Virus record (IMG/VR): IMGVR_UViG_3300012022_000001
Coordinates: 1 to 44,664 of that record
Direction: 5' to 3' (one strand)
Origin: a virus
Length of the DNA stretch: 44,664 bases
The notes under the pieces are model-generated. The model ran no database searches, was not told the DNA's origin, and saw only the letters and a program-made list of their open reading frames with translations. Position 1 is the first letter of the stretch; each line of letters opens with the position of its first letter. Shown one piece after another: positions 24,727 through 33,440 of this stretch. The translations under genes and the position numbers were made by a program.

Positions 24727-25434
24727 TTACACCGCAAACTTAAGATTTGCTGCCATTGGATGAGACTGATCTACCCATTTACAAACGGCACAAACAGGAT
24801 ATGCAGGATTTCTCATGTTTCCACAGGCTTGGCAACGAATTAATTCCGCCGCATGATAATCCTTAATCCATTCCTTATCTAAACCTAATTCCTTGGCTGC
24901 AAGTCTCATATCATCCATGATAGTAATAGGATTTCCATTCGAGCGCGCCCAAAGAATATCAGCAATCTTAACTAAGGCTCGGAACCAATTATCCTGTCTT
25001 TTCTTTGCCTTATCCAAATGGGCTTTATAATCTGTAACAATCTTTTTTACAGAATGTTCACCGGGCAAATAAAAGAGTCCCGGCATGGATTCTGCCATAT
25101 CACAGCCAATATATCCATTGCAATAATCCCTTACGATGGAATCCGCAACTTGAATACTAGAACATGGGATTTCTAATAATGGCTGCTCGGGATCAATATC
25201 TCTCCACCAACTAGAAGGACCAACCACAAGAACGGAAGGATTTTCATATCTACCTGAAGGAATATGAAAATCCCCAGGCATAATAGTTGGTTTATATTCA
25301 TGAAGTTCCTTGGGGAAAATGCTAACTACCGTAGATTTATCCAAAGGATTTACTTCCGCCCGAATAGTCCTTCTCTTACTGAAACCTAAGGCACTAGCAG
25401 GGATTCCACCGGGGATTACATCTGTGAGGGCCAT
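24727..25434 (-). CDS. Hypothetical protein with C-terminal zinc ribbon
   Basis: 235 residues. N-terminal half is unremarkable with PKELHEYKPTIMPGDFHIPS; the C-terminus has CQACGNMRNPAYPVCAVCKW, two CxxC pairs forming a zinc ribbon near residues 208-224. A virion-associated or assembly role is inferred from position between the adaptor and the glycosyltransferase. No family recognised. Confidence 0.55.
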   Translation of the reverse strand: MALTDVIPGGIPASALGFSKRRTIRAEVNPLDKSTVVSIFPKELHEYKPTIMPGDFHIPSGRYENPSVLVVGPSSWWRDIDPEQPLLEIPCSSIQVADSIVRDYCNGYIGCDMAESMPGLFYLPGEHSVKKIVTDYKAHLDKAKKRQDNWFRALVKIADILWARSNGNPITIMDDMRLAAKELGLDKEWIKDYHAAELIRCQACGNMRNPAYPVCAVCKWVDQSHPMAANLKFAV

Positions 25435-25436
25435 TA

Positions 25437-26000
25437 CTAACTCTCCTTGTTGGGACTACTACCATGTCCATATGCCACACCACTACGATGTGAAAGGGCA
25501 GTAGTTATTTTACTTTCATTTCCAAATAATGCTTCTTCATATTGTCTAACTCTCTGCTCTTTTACTTCCAATGCTTCTTTAGGATTTGCTTCAGGATCCT
25601 TATATTTAACCGTTCCTGCCTTTTCCGTATTCTCTTTCAAAGTTTCAAGTATCAATTGAATTGCAGGCCAAATAGGAATTAAATATTCCCCATGTTTATC
25701 CTGAAATGTCCATATTGGTTCATACGAAATTCTCGCAGGAATATCCGTTTCCCCTTCGATAGCTTGTAATCCTTCAAGAACATATCTATTACTTTTCCAT
25801 CCCTTGTATTTAGGAACTTCCCTTACTTCAGGAAAAAGTAATTCAAATCCTTCGTCTGTATGAGTCATCCATCTCTTCTCATACACATCATCAGACCAGA
25901 CTAATCGAAAATATGGTATGTTATTATCCATTCTGCCATATAATTCAATTAATTTTTGATTAAAAGCTCTTAATTCAGACGGGAGAAGTTTCTGGATCAT
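25437..26000 (-). CDS. Hypothetical protein
   Basis: 187 residues. FNQKLIELYGRMDNNIPYFR, then RLVWSDDVYEKRWMTHTDEG, a central RISYEPIWTFQDKHGEYLIP and a helical LKENTEKAGTVKYKDPEAN, EQRVRQYEEALFGNES. It looks like a phage protein with a globular N-terminus and helical C-terminus found near adaptor genes, but I cannot name it. It overlaps the glycosyltransferase gene by 26 bases. Confidence 0.5.
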   Translation of the reverse strand: MIQKLLPSELRAFNQKLIELYGRMDNNIPYFRLVWSDDVYEKRWMTHTDEGFELLFPEVREVPKYKGWKSNRYVLEGLQAIEGETDIPARISYEPIWTFQDKHGEYLIPIWPAIQLILETLKENTEKAGTVKYKDPEANPKEALEVKEQRVRQYEEALFGNESKITTALSHRSGVAYGHGSSPNKES

Positions 26001-26682
26001 TTTTCATCACCAAAGCTGGATTAATTTGGGGACTAGCTATTTGCCCCGAACCACCAGTATCATATGTGGTATACCAAATTCCCTTATCTTTTTTAGGGCG
26101 TATAATCATGGTTCCAATATGACCAATCCAACAATCCATGTCACAATATGAACGTATCCCTGCCTGGCGCACTCTACTAAAGAATCCAATATCATCGCAC
26201 CATTGCTCAGGATCTAATTCCCCTAATCTTACGTAAGGCTTTTCCAATTTCTCAAAGATGGAAGTCTTTACGAGAAGAAAGCCAAATCCCGCTGCTACAA
26301 TTTCCTTCAATCCAGAATCATTAGGACCCAAATATGCGTAAAGACATGCACCTGAATCATCAGCTACATCGAAAATTAAAGGTTGATGAGGATATGCTCT
26401 AGCCAAATAAAGACCCGAAACAATATCCTTATCATGTTTCAATAATCGAAGTAATGCATCTGTTTCAAATACTTGATCATCATCAACAAAAAGAATATGA
26501 GTGCATCCGTGCTCAAAAGCCTTCTGAATAATTAAATTCCTACCTGCCGCGGGAGAACGATCATGACAAGGAAGAATAAAGGTATCAGGGGGCTTTTGTA
26601 AGATATTGATGTAATCATAAAAATCCGCCCGCCTTGCATATTCTCCTGTAACGTATCCAATCATTACTTTCGGGTCCACCAT
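25975..26682 (-). CDS. GT-A-fold glycosyltransferase
   Basis: 235 residues. VMIGYVTGEYARRADFYDYI, then RSPAAGRNLIIQKAFEHGC, the metal site HILFVDDDQVFETDALLRLL (DDD around residues 67-69), DIVSGLYLARAYPHQPLIF, and AAGFGFLLVKTSIFEKL with EQWCDDIGFFSRVRQAG, the order seen in GT2-like enzymes. Substrate unknown. It is coupled to a methyltransferase gene and lies inside the virion operon, so glycosylation of a virion or host surface component is possible. The start may be the ATG at 26682 or the one at 26664, which overlaps the methyltransferase stop. Confidence 0.78.
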   Translation of the reverse strand: MVDPKVMIGYVTGEYARRADFYDYINILQKPPDTFILPCHDRSPAAGRNLIIQKAFEHGCTHILFVDDDQVFETDALLRLLKHDKDIVSGLYLARAYPHQPLIFDVADDSGACLYAYLGPNDSGLKEIVAAGFGFLLVKTSIFEKLEKPYVRLGELDPEQWCDDIGFFSRVRQAGIRSYCDMDCWIGHIGTMIIRPKKDKGIWYTTYDTGGSGQIASPQINPALVMKNDPETSPV

Positions 26683-27245
26683 ATTGTATCCTCTACTGTA
26701 ACATTCGTTAACATTTTATCTACAGCCTTCTTTACTCCAGGCCATGTGGAAAAGGCATAATCATGTCCACAAATGATTCCATTGGGTTTCAATAACCATA
26801 AAGCTTTCTTTATATCCTTAACTACTGTATCATATCTATGGTCCCCATCTATGAAAACCATATCAGCATATTCGTAATCGGTCAAATAAAAATTATATGA
26901 AAAATTTCTAATTGGAATTACTTTTCCTGATTCAACATATTCCCTTAAATTAGCTATAAATTGAGGCATTACATAAGTATCTACTACCTCTAAATTTTCT
27001 CCACTATCTAATTTATATGGTCCATTCCAAGGATCTACTGCATAAATCTTAGCATTCTCGGGCGCATTATCTGCGAGCGCGCGTGTTGAACGCCCAAGAA
27101 ATGAACCAAATTCTACTATACAACTACATGACCGCGCCACATTAGCTAACCAGGTTAATTCCCTTATAGACATCCAACCTGGTGTAGCTAATGCTTTGTC
27201 AAGAATTACTTTGTCAAGAATTAGTGGGTCAGTTGCAATCTTCAT
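26664..27245 (-). CDS. Class I SAM-dependent methyltransferase
   Basis: 193 residues. CIVEFGSFLGRSTRALA is SAM motif I, AKIYAVDPWNGPY motif II, YADMVFIDGDHRYDTVVKDI motif III with LLKPNGIICGHDYAFS after it; this is the Methyltransf_24-like layout. Such enzymes often methylate sugars or small molecules, fitting its coupling to the glycosyltransferase. It is unlikely to be a DNA methylase, as no NPPY or PC motif is present. Confidence 0.75.
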   Translation of the reverse strand: MKIATDPLILDKVILDKALATPGWMSIRELTWLANVARSCSCIVEFGSFLGRSTRALADNAPENAKIYAVDPWNGPYKLDSGENLEVVDTYVMPQFIANLREYVESGKVIPIRNFSYNFYLTDYEYADMVFIDGDHRYDTVVKDIKKALWLLKPNGIICGHDYAFSTWPGVKKAVDKMLTNVTVEDTIWWTRK

Positions 27246-27307
27246 TTTCTCTCCCTGCGCTGCGCTATTGCGAAAATAGTTAGCCCGAACAGCAACACCA
27301 TTTTCAT
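27242..27307 (-). CDS. Tiny hydrophobic peptide ORF
   Basis: 21 residues: MKMVLLFGLTIFAIAQRRER then K. It overlaps the methyltransferase start (ATGA) and contains that gene's ribosome site (AGGGAGAG). It could be a small membrane peptide or just a leader that couples translation. Evidence is weak. Confidence 0.35.
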   Translation of the reverse strand: MKMVLLFGLTIFAIAQRRERK

Positions 27308-27364
27308 AAATGAAGTTCCCAACTGGTTACCCTACCATGAAAAAATCAGTAGCCCACCCAATCA

Positions 27365-27682
27365 TTACGTGGTAACTTCACCCGTGTAGTATTTGCCTTC
27401 AATCGGATTATATACAAGGAAATGTGGCAAATTCGTTGTAGGAGTTGTCACAGCCTTGATATTTCCGGTTGTAGTGAATGCCGTAGGTGTAGTGGTTGTG
27501 AAAACGAAACACAACATATGCACACCCGGCACAGGGGGAGTAACAGTAGCAATCGCAACTGTCCCACTAATGAAAGTAAGAAAGTTTTGAGGTGCTACTG
27601 TAGCAGCAGAAGCAATTGTAGTAGGCTTCTGATTCAGTTCACTCTGAACAGTTGAAATATCCTGAAAGTTTAAAACTGACAT
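27365..27682 (-). CDS. Small capsid-side protein, paralogue A
   Basis: 105 residues, AAGGAG upstream. Beta-rich: NFLTFISGTVAIATVTPPVP, MLCFVFTTTTPTAFTTTGNI, HFLVYNPIEGKYYTGEVTT. It shares this order (GTVAI strand, GNI, FLVY...GKYY end) with the proteins at 27809-28102 and 27686-27796, indicating duplication. Its place just downstream of the major capsid gene suggests head decoration or a fibre-like virion surface protein. Confidence 0.6.
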   Translation of the reverse strand: MSVLNFQDISTVQSELNQKPTTIASAATVAPQNFLTFISGTVAIATVTPPVPGVHMLCFVFTTTTPTAFTTTGNIKAVTTPTTNLPHFLVYNPIEGKYYTGEVTT

Positions 27683-27685
27683 TAC

Positions 27686-27796
27686 CTATGCTCCTTGGTG
27701 AATGTTCCACAAAGAAGTATCATTATCATAAATCAGAATTACTGGTCTACCAATTCCCATCGCTATTGCAACAGGAGTATTGATATTACCAGTCAT
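27686..27796 (-). CDS. Small capsid-side protein, short paralogue B
   Basis: 36 residues, AAAGGAG seven bases upstream. GNINTPVAIAMGIGRPVILI then YDNDTSLWNIHQGA aligns with the C-terminal halves of the two flanking proteins (GNILVGIVMAVNRP...GKWYIGA in C). It therefore looks like a half-length copy, either a functional mini protein or a remnant after duplication. The intact ribosome site and frame favour expression. Confidence 0.55.
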   Translation of the reverse strand: MTGNINTPVAIAMGIGRPVILIYDNDTSLWNIHQGA

Positions 27797-27808
27797 TAAT
27801 CTGCTCCT

Positions 27809-28102
27809 TTATGTTGGAGTTGTTGCTCCAATATACCATTTACCAACTGTTTTGCTCCAAAACATAGTATATGGTCGATTTACAGCCATAACAATACCAA
27901 CTAGAATATTACCAGAGGTACCAAGAGTAACGGCTCCATCTACAGGAATAAGTACAACCATTGTACTACTTCCCATTAATGGTGAAAGAATAGTTTGAAT
28001 CGTGGTGCTACCAGTAATTCTAACAACATCTGTTTTGACAGAAATACTGGTAGCCGAAGCAACTACGCTTTCCGACAGTTTAGACTGAGTACCAGGAATC
28101 AT
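27809..28102 (-). CDS. Small capsid-side protein, paralogue C
   Basis: 97 residues. VVRITGSTTIQTILSPLMGS, TMVVLIPVDGAVTLGTSGNI, VGIVMAVNRPYTMFWSKTVG then KWYIGA. Beta-rich, same order as paralogue A. It is the first gene after the major capsid gene. Similar small proteins near capsid genes often decorate the head, which is inference here. Confidence 0.6.
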   Translation of the reverse strand: MIPGTQSKLSESVVASATSISVKTDVVRITGSTTIQTILSPLMGSSTMVVLIPVDGAVTLGTSGNILVGIVMAVNRPYTMFWSKTVGKWYIGATTPT

Positions 28103-28122
28103 CCTCCTACCTCCTATATTCC

Positions 28123-29373
28123 TTAGTAACCAGTAGGAACTGCTAATGTATCAATATAGGCAGTGGCCGCAGGATTGTTTACGAATGCCTGGAAACCATT
28201 GACCATATAGAAGATTTCAGCAGTCATAACGCCACCTGAAGGCCCACGGATTTCAAAAATCTTTCTACCATCGGTTGTATAGAAACCAATAGGAAGAATT
28301 TCTCCACGGCCCCAGGTTTCATCGGTAACGAAATCAATACGGGTTTTATCCCAACTGAAATGAGTCTTAATGGGTGCTCCAGCTAACTGCATGTTATCGC
28401 CGAAGTAAACATTAAGAGCCTCATCTTTAGCCTGCTTATGAATAATGGAAATTAACTGACCAATTTCCTCATAAGCCTGCGCCTGACAAGGATGGGTCCA
28501 AGCATTTGGTCTGAAATTATTATTGCCGACACGATTTCCCATCTTGTTAATTGCTAATCGTGGTAATGGTAATGACAATGCAGCAGAACCACCATTAACA
28601 CGATTGGAACGAATTTCAGGCGTGGTTGCCCGGCTAAAACCTAACCAAGTTCCTGTAGATGCATTAGAATGATGATAAGGCACACCAAATAATGCAGGTA
28701 AGGAAGCAGGAGAGGTAATACCGTTGGTAACAATCTTATCCGTAGCAATCACACCTGCAATCTGGGGCGCGATTTTAATTTGCTTATTTTCCACGTCCCA
28801 GAAAGTAATAGTTCCTGAGCCACGATTAGTAGCTAAGGTAGCATCAAAGATTTGAACCGTTTGTCCAAATCTCATTAAGCGCGCACCAAAGCCGTCAGTG
28901 GTTAAATCAATTACGTTCTCACCACCGGCGGGCGTATCCGCAGTTACAGTTCCAATTACACCATTACCAGGCTGTTGTAATTGAGAATCAATCTGACGGC
29001 GCAATTCATCTAATGCTGTAGCAACTAAACGCCGCACAGCATTTTCGATGGATTTACGATCAGTATTCGTGGCCCACTGAGTTAACTTGGTATATTCAAT
29101 ATTTTCTGACATGAATACAGGCTGTAATACGGCTTTATCCCAAGTTGGCCCACCGCCACGTCCTAAATCTCCACCATCGGGATTAAAATACTGGAAAGAG
29201 CCACCAGGTCTTAATTCCAATGGAACACGCATTTGACGATATGAAATTGTCTCAACATCACGCTTCTTGATGTTGGCATAAAACATATCATCACGTTCAA
29301 AAACTGTGCGAACTTTAGGCAGTACCCGCTCTAATTCAAGAGCAACTACCTGCTGTTCATTAACTGCTGCCAT
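28123..29373 (-). CDS. Major capsid protein
   Basis: 416 residues. N-terminal arm VLPKVRTVFERDDMFYANIK, then LRPGGSFQYFNPDGGDLGRG, a helix LTQWATNTDRKSIENAVRRL and the P-domain-like IGQLISIIHKQAKDEALNVY; ends in GVMTAEIFYMVNGFQAFVNN. Length, composition and position directly after scaffold and portal identify the major capsid protein, presumably HK97 fold. No proteolytic delta domain is seen; a separate scaffold is present. Confidence 0.85.
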   Translation of the reverse strand: MAAVNEQQVVALELERVLPKVRTVFERDDMFYANIKKRDVETISYRQMRVPLELRPGGSFQYFNPDGGDLGRGGGPTWDKAVLQPVFMSENIEYTKLTQWATNTDRKSIENAVRRLVATALDELRRQIDSQLQQPGNGVIGTVTADTPAGGENVIDLTTDGFGARLMRFGQTVQIFDATLATNRGSGTITFWDVENKQIKIAPQIAGVIATDKIVTNGITSPASLPALFGVPYHHSNASTGTWLGFSRATTPEIRSNRVNGGSAALSLPLPRLAINKMGNRVGNNNFRPNAWTHPCQAQAYEEIGQLISIIHKQAKDEALNVYFGDNMQLAGAPIKTHFSWDKTRIDFVTDETWGRGEILPIGFYTTDGRKIFEIRGPSGGVMTAEIFYMVNGFQAFVNNPAATAYIDTLAVPTGY

Positions 29374-29384
29374 AATTTACCTCA

Positions 29385-30659
29385 CTAATCAGACATTAGA
29401 TAATCCCTACTAGACATACCAGCAGGAATTTGTCCGGGTTTAGTTTTCGGGCGCGCGTCCGATCTTTTAGGTGAGGCATCGGATTTCCTTTCCTTTGGTT
29501 CATTATTCTCTTCTTCAATAGATTCTTCTTTTATTCTTTTACCCATTCCCTTTAATGCGTCGTTTCGAGCCTTTTTAATGACTGAGGCTAACAGTGTTTG
29601 TGCTTTGGAAAGATATGCTTTCTGAATTCTATCAATGGATTCTGAACTGAAATTATTTTTCTCTGCATACTGCCAGAGTTTATCTCGTAAGGCAGCAAAA
29701 CGACTATCCTTACTGATCAATTTGTAAGTAGTTTCTAATGCATCCCGTTCTGCAACTCCCTTAATATAAGGAGTCATAGAACTCTTAGGATCAATATGTT
29801 TACCAATATTATGTTTAAGAATTTTTTCAATCTTATTTTCTAATCCATCACGGGCTTCCTCAAATTTCTGTAGACCCAGAGCCTTTTCTCGTTCTTCAAG
29901 TTGCTTTTCCCGCTCCGATTTCTCAGGCTCATTTTTAGATAAAGGTTGGGAACCAGTTAATTTAGAAGTCCCAAATACAAATTGATTTAAAATAGTTGCA
30001 GTGTTTTCAAGGAGTTGCCCTTGATCTCCCCCTACATCACGACCCTCTTTAATCATGTTATAGATAGTGCTTCGGATAATATTTCCAATAACATGATGAT
30101 ATGCCTTTTCATCAACTTTTGATAAGGACATTAAATAATTATCTGCAATTTTATTGAATGATTCATTATTTTCTTTCTTAACCGATTCAAGAACCTTGGT
30201 TAAATCTCCACCTAATAATTCTTGTTCAAAATTATCAAGTGTCTCCGCCCGTTCATGCGCGGTTTGAGCATCCGAGGGAGAAGGAAATATTTCAGAATAC
30301 TTTCTTTCCCTATAGTAAGCCTTCTCAAGATAGGGAAAATCCTGAAAAATCTTGGGATATTTACGCAGTATCTCCGCCCGCCTGACAGGTTGAATAATTT
30401 CTAAATCATCTTCCTCTTTATCTTCGAGTTCTAATTCCTCTTCAATTTCCTTTAATTCATCAATTTCTTCTTCCTTTTCTTCCTTCTCATCCTCATCTTC
30501 CTTTTCATCTTCCTTCACTTCTTCATCTTCTTTAACTTCTTTTTCCTCATCCTTTTCTTCAGGTTTTTCATCATCCTTCAGAAGATCATAAATCTCTTCA
30601 GGACCAGTATCAGACTTTAAATCAATAGGGCCAGGGCCAGAATTAGAGAGTATTGACAT
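29385..30659 (-). CDS. Capsid scaffolding protein
   Basis: 424 residues. Residues 25-92 are extremely rich in Glu, Asp and Lys (for example EEKDEEKEVKEDEEVKEDEK), then a mainly helical body (REKQLEEREKALGLQKFEEA) and a basic C-terminus (GKRIKEESIEEENN, then KPGQIPAGMSSRDYLMSD). An acidic, helical protein between portal and capsid genes with a positive tail is typical of phage scaffolds, which guide capsid assembly and then leave. It overlaps the portal gene by 17 bases. Confidence 0.8.
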   Translation of the reverse strand: MSILSNSGPGPIDLKSDTGPEEIYDLLKDDEKPEEKDEEKEVKEDEEVKEDEKEDEDEKEEKEEEIDELKEIEEELELEDKEEDDLEIIQPVRRAEILRKYPKIFQDFPYLEKAYYRERKYSEIFPSPSDAQTAHERAETLDNFEQELLGGDLTKVLESVKKENNESFNKIADNYLMSLSKVDEKAYHHVIGNIIRSTIYNMIKEGRDVGGDQGQLLENTATILNQFVFGTSKLTGSQPLSKNEPEKSEREKQLEEREKALGLQKFEEARDGLENKIEKILKHNIGKHIDPKSSMTPYIKGVAERDALETTYKLISKDSRFAALRDKLWQYAEKNNFSSESIDRIQKAYLSKAQTLLASVIKKARNDALKGMGKRIKEESIEEENNEPKERKSDASPKRSDARPKTKPGQIPAGMSSRDYLMSD

Positions 30660-32946
30660 CTTCGTTCCCCTTTATCGGTGCCTCTTTATCAGTTTCTTTG
30701 GGCTGTTTACCTTCAGATTGGGCACTCTGTTCTGAAGCAGCCATCATTGCAGCTTGTTGCTGTATAATTTGCAAATGCATCTTAGCATGTAATAATACGT
30801 TCTTATAACCTGCCTCATTCTCAATCTTGGCTAATCTGCCTGCATCACTAACTAACCAAGAACGGCAGATTTCAAATTCTATTTCATGATTATCAATATC
30901 AGGATCTACTTCTACTGAAGGAACCTCTTGAGGCATCATTGCTTGCATAGCCATAGGATCCTGTGCAACCATAGGATCTTGAGCCATCATAGGATCCATA
31001 GTAGGAGGCAATACTATTGGTTCAGAATCTAATAAAAGTTTAATTTCCTCATACTGTTTATTCCTATCATCTTCGCCAGGAATATAAAAATCTTCAAGTC
31101 CTAATGATTCACGAATAATGGGAAGATTCTCGGGCGCGCCTAATACCCCTAGGACTTGCTCATTATTCATTTGCATAAGATTCATTACCACGTCCTTCCT
31201 TTGGGACCATGTTAAAGGAAGATTCTCATTTGCCTGTAATTCAAATTTACCTATCTTCCCCTCTAAATCCGCCCGACGGATAAATACATTGATAAACTTC
31301 CCATTTGCATCCAATTGAACATCTCGTTCATCTGCTTGAATATTTTCAATGTATTGGGGAATAGCCTTGCTAAATACTTTCTTCCACGCAATAGTAAACA
31401 TCTTCCAAAGATTCTGTAATCTTTGTAATGCCTGCTCACGGGACATTGCATAACCGGACGCAGTTTTCTGTTCCTGTAATGCCCCACCAAATAAGGAAGG
31501 GAGCGCGCCCGAAACCATTTGTCCTAATTGCTGTATATTTTCACTGAAAGGTAATACTTCCTGTGATAATGTAGCAGTCTTAATTTCAAAAAATGCATCT
31601 GATAAACTACGCCCAGCCTTTGGCTTCGCAGGATATATTGAACCAGGCTTGGTTTCCATTTGTCTGTATCCTGCGAAGTTTAATACTTGAGGATCAGCAA
31701 ATGTTTGTCCAACTCCATGTTCAATAGTCTGTATAACAAGAGATACTAAATCATTCGTAATTTCCTGAACACTTACTAAAAGTAGTCCTAAAGGATCATG
31801 CTGTAAATAATCCGACATGGGATTATAAGTAAGAGTCCATCTCTCATCTAATTTCTCAGGACATGCTTCAGCGAAATCATCATTAGCTAAAACTACTTTG
31901 CATCCATCAGGAAAATGCTTCAATAATTCTTCAGTTTCTTCTTCCTTTAAAATATCGAACGCGCAGGGTCTTAACCAATAACATCTTTCTGAAATATTAT
32001 TCGTGGGATATTCTCCTAAATATTGAGGTGATAATCTACCCCAAGCCTCATAAGGATCAAATATTCCTTGGGGCTTACCTTGAAACTTTTCTTTCAACTG
32101 GGGATATTTTTTGATAACATTTACATAATGGGTTTCACATGTATAACTAAGATAAGGACAATCATCTTGCTTTCTAGCGTAAACTGGGGTCTTAACGTAA
32201 AGCCCGCCCCATGCTTCTAAACATAATCTCGTCTTATCCTTAAATTGAGTTCTAATTAATTGACTAATCAACTCTGTAGTTCTGTTAATTTGAGGACTTA
32301 TTAGGGAACCACAATTCGGGCAAATATCCTGTTGTTCTTCCATACCCATCATGGGTAATTCATCACCGGATTCAACTATATTATTTTCAATTTCATATCC
32401 ACATTCGGGGCAAGAAATTATTTCATGCTCCTCAGGAACATCCTCATAAACATTTTCCTCATATTGACCGTATTCTTTATCTGATTTTGGATAATTGTAA
32501 TAAGCTACCATTCCTTCGGTGCAATAAATAAACCATGCGTGAAGCCAAAGGAGAATTACATCATTATGATGATAAATTAATTTAGCAATTTGATCTCCTG
32601 CTTTTGCAGTTAAAAGATCGAGAGAATCATCCGCATCATCGGGATAACATTTAATTGCGGGAACCGTGATTGAGAGAGCAGCAATAATAGATTCTAAATA
32701 AGCCCGGAAGATATTCATGGGCTTATCATAATACGATTGTTCTCCATCATCTACTGCACCAGGTTCAGGAATTCTCCAATCATGCGCGACTTCACTATAG
32801 TAAATATTCCGGAATCCTTCCCATAGCAATTTCAACCTGCGCCATGTCCTAATCTGGCGTTCGCGCACAGATTTATCTTCTTCATCAAAATGATCAATAA
32901 CTGTTTTTAATAATCGTTGAACTTCTTCTGAATATTCCTTAGCCAC
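30643..32946 (-). CDS. Portal protein with inserted zinc ribbon
   Basis: 767 residues. N-terminal helical RQIRTWRRLKLLWEGFRNIY, PMNIFRAYLESIIAALSIT and ILLWLHAWFIYCTEGMVAYY, a wing, NDLVSLVIQTIEHGVGQTF and GYAMSREQALQRLQNLWKMF (stem region), as in large portal proteins that form the packaging vertex. Residues 179-212 carry CPEC and CPNC pairs spaced by 26 residues, an inserted zinc ribbon that most portals lack. The C-terminus has a Met-Ala-Gln-Asp-Pro repeat (PMMAQDPMVAQDPMAMQ). It follows the terminase and precedes the scaffold. Confidence 0.82.
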   Translation of the reverse strand: MAKEYSEEVQRLLKTVIDHFDEEDKSVRERQIRTWRRLKLLWEGFRNIYYSEVAHDWRIPEPGAVDDGEQSYYDKPMNIFRAYLESIIAALSITVPAIKCYPDDADDSLDLLTAKAGDQIAKLIYHHNDVILLWLHAWFIYCTEGMVAYYNYPKSDKEYGQYEENVYEDVPEEHEIISCPECGYEIENNIVESGDELPMMGMEEQQDICPNCGSLISPQINRTTELISQLIRTQFKDKTRLCLEAWGGLYVKTPVYARKQDDCPYLSYTCETHYVNVIKKYPQLKEKFQGKPQGIFDPYEAWGRLSPQYLGEYPTNNISERCYWLRPCAFDILKEEETEELLKHFPDGCKVVLANDDFAEACPEKLDERWTLTYNPMSDYLQHDPLGLLLVSVQEITNDLVSLVIQTIEHGVGQTFADPQVLNFAGYRQMETKPGSIYPAKPKAGRSLSDAFFEIKTATLSQEVLPFSENIQQLGQMVSGALPSLFGGALQEQKTASGYAMSREQALQRLQNLWKMFTIAWKKVFSKAIPQYIENIQADERDVQLDANGKFINVFIRRADLEGKIGKFELQANENLPLTWSQRKDVVMNLMQMNNEQVLGVLGAPENLPIIRESLGLEDFYIPGEDDRNKQYEEIKLLLDSEPIVLPPTMDPMMAQDPMVAQDPMAMQAMMPQEVPSVEVDPDIDNHEIEFEICRSWLVSDAGRLAKIENEAGYKNVLLHAKMHLQIIQQQAAMMAASEQSAQSEGKQPKETDKEAPIKGNEDVNTL

Positions 32947-33097
32947 GCTTTTTATCCTTCTTACCGAAGAGTCCTTTTGGTGTCTTTTTTACAAATTCTC
33001 TAGCTACTTCTTGAGATGGGCCTACTCCTGTCTTGCTTTTCGCCCCATGCGCGATTGCCTGCATGAATCTAAGTTGCTTAGCTGATTTTGCTGGCAT
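32939..33097 (-). CDS. Small basic phage protein
   Basis: 52 residues from the ATG at 33097, which has GGGGGAAG upstream; a longer reading of 63 residues lacks a good ribosome site. MPAKSAKQLRFMQAIAHGAK then GVGPSQEVAREFVKKT is a recurring small basic protein found beside terminase and portal genes of many phages; role unknown, possibly nucleic acid binding. It overlaps both neighbours slightly. Confidence 0.62.
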   Translation of the reverse strand: MPAKSAKQLRFMQAIAHGAKSKTGVGPSQEVAREFVKKTPKGLFGKKDKKRG

Positions 33098-33440
33098 TTT
33101 CTTCCCCCTTACCCAGAATTTCTTCCTCAAGTTTCTCCACCGTAGAATTCATTTCCTTAATTTCTTTCTGTTTTTTCTGCATTAATTCCAATGATTTCCT
33201 ATCTTCCTGATCCATCATTTGCTGCCTAACAGCATGAGGAATAAATTTACGGGAAGTGGGCAATGGTTTCATTTCTGAAATTTCCATTGCTGGTTGTGTT
33301 TCTACTTTAGGCATTAAGAGCCTATCCAGTAATCGTTCTTTCTCTCGTCTTTCATTCTCTAACTCACGTTGAAGAACTTCACAAGTTGAACACGGTTTAT
33401 CTTCAAGACCAAACCATTTATAAAGTAATTCTTTAATCAT
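33078..33440 (-). CDS. Coiled-coil protein beside terminase
   Basis: 120 residues. CSTCEVLQRELENERREKER is a coiled coil with one CxxC, a Pro-rich middle (MKPLPTSRKFIPHAVRQQMM) and a second helix (MQKKQKEIKEMNSTVEKLEE). Similar small coiled-coil proteins are found between TerL and portal in related phages. Function unknown. It starts at the stop of TerL (overlap of one base). Confidence 0.55.
   Translation of the reverse strand: MIKELLYKWFGLEDKPCSTCEVLQRELENERREKERLLDRLLMPKVETQPAMEISEMKPLPTSRKFIPHAVRQQMMDQEDRKSLELMQKKQKEIKEMNSTVEKLEEEILGKGEENASKIS

Noticed and set aside
27327-27365. A 12-codon frame after the paralogue A stop
   Set aside because: Overlaps as TAATG but is too short and has no features; probably part of the intergenic leader.
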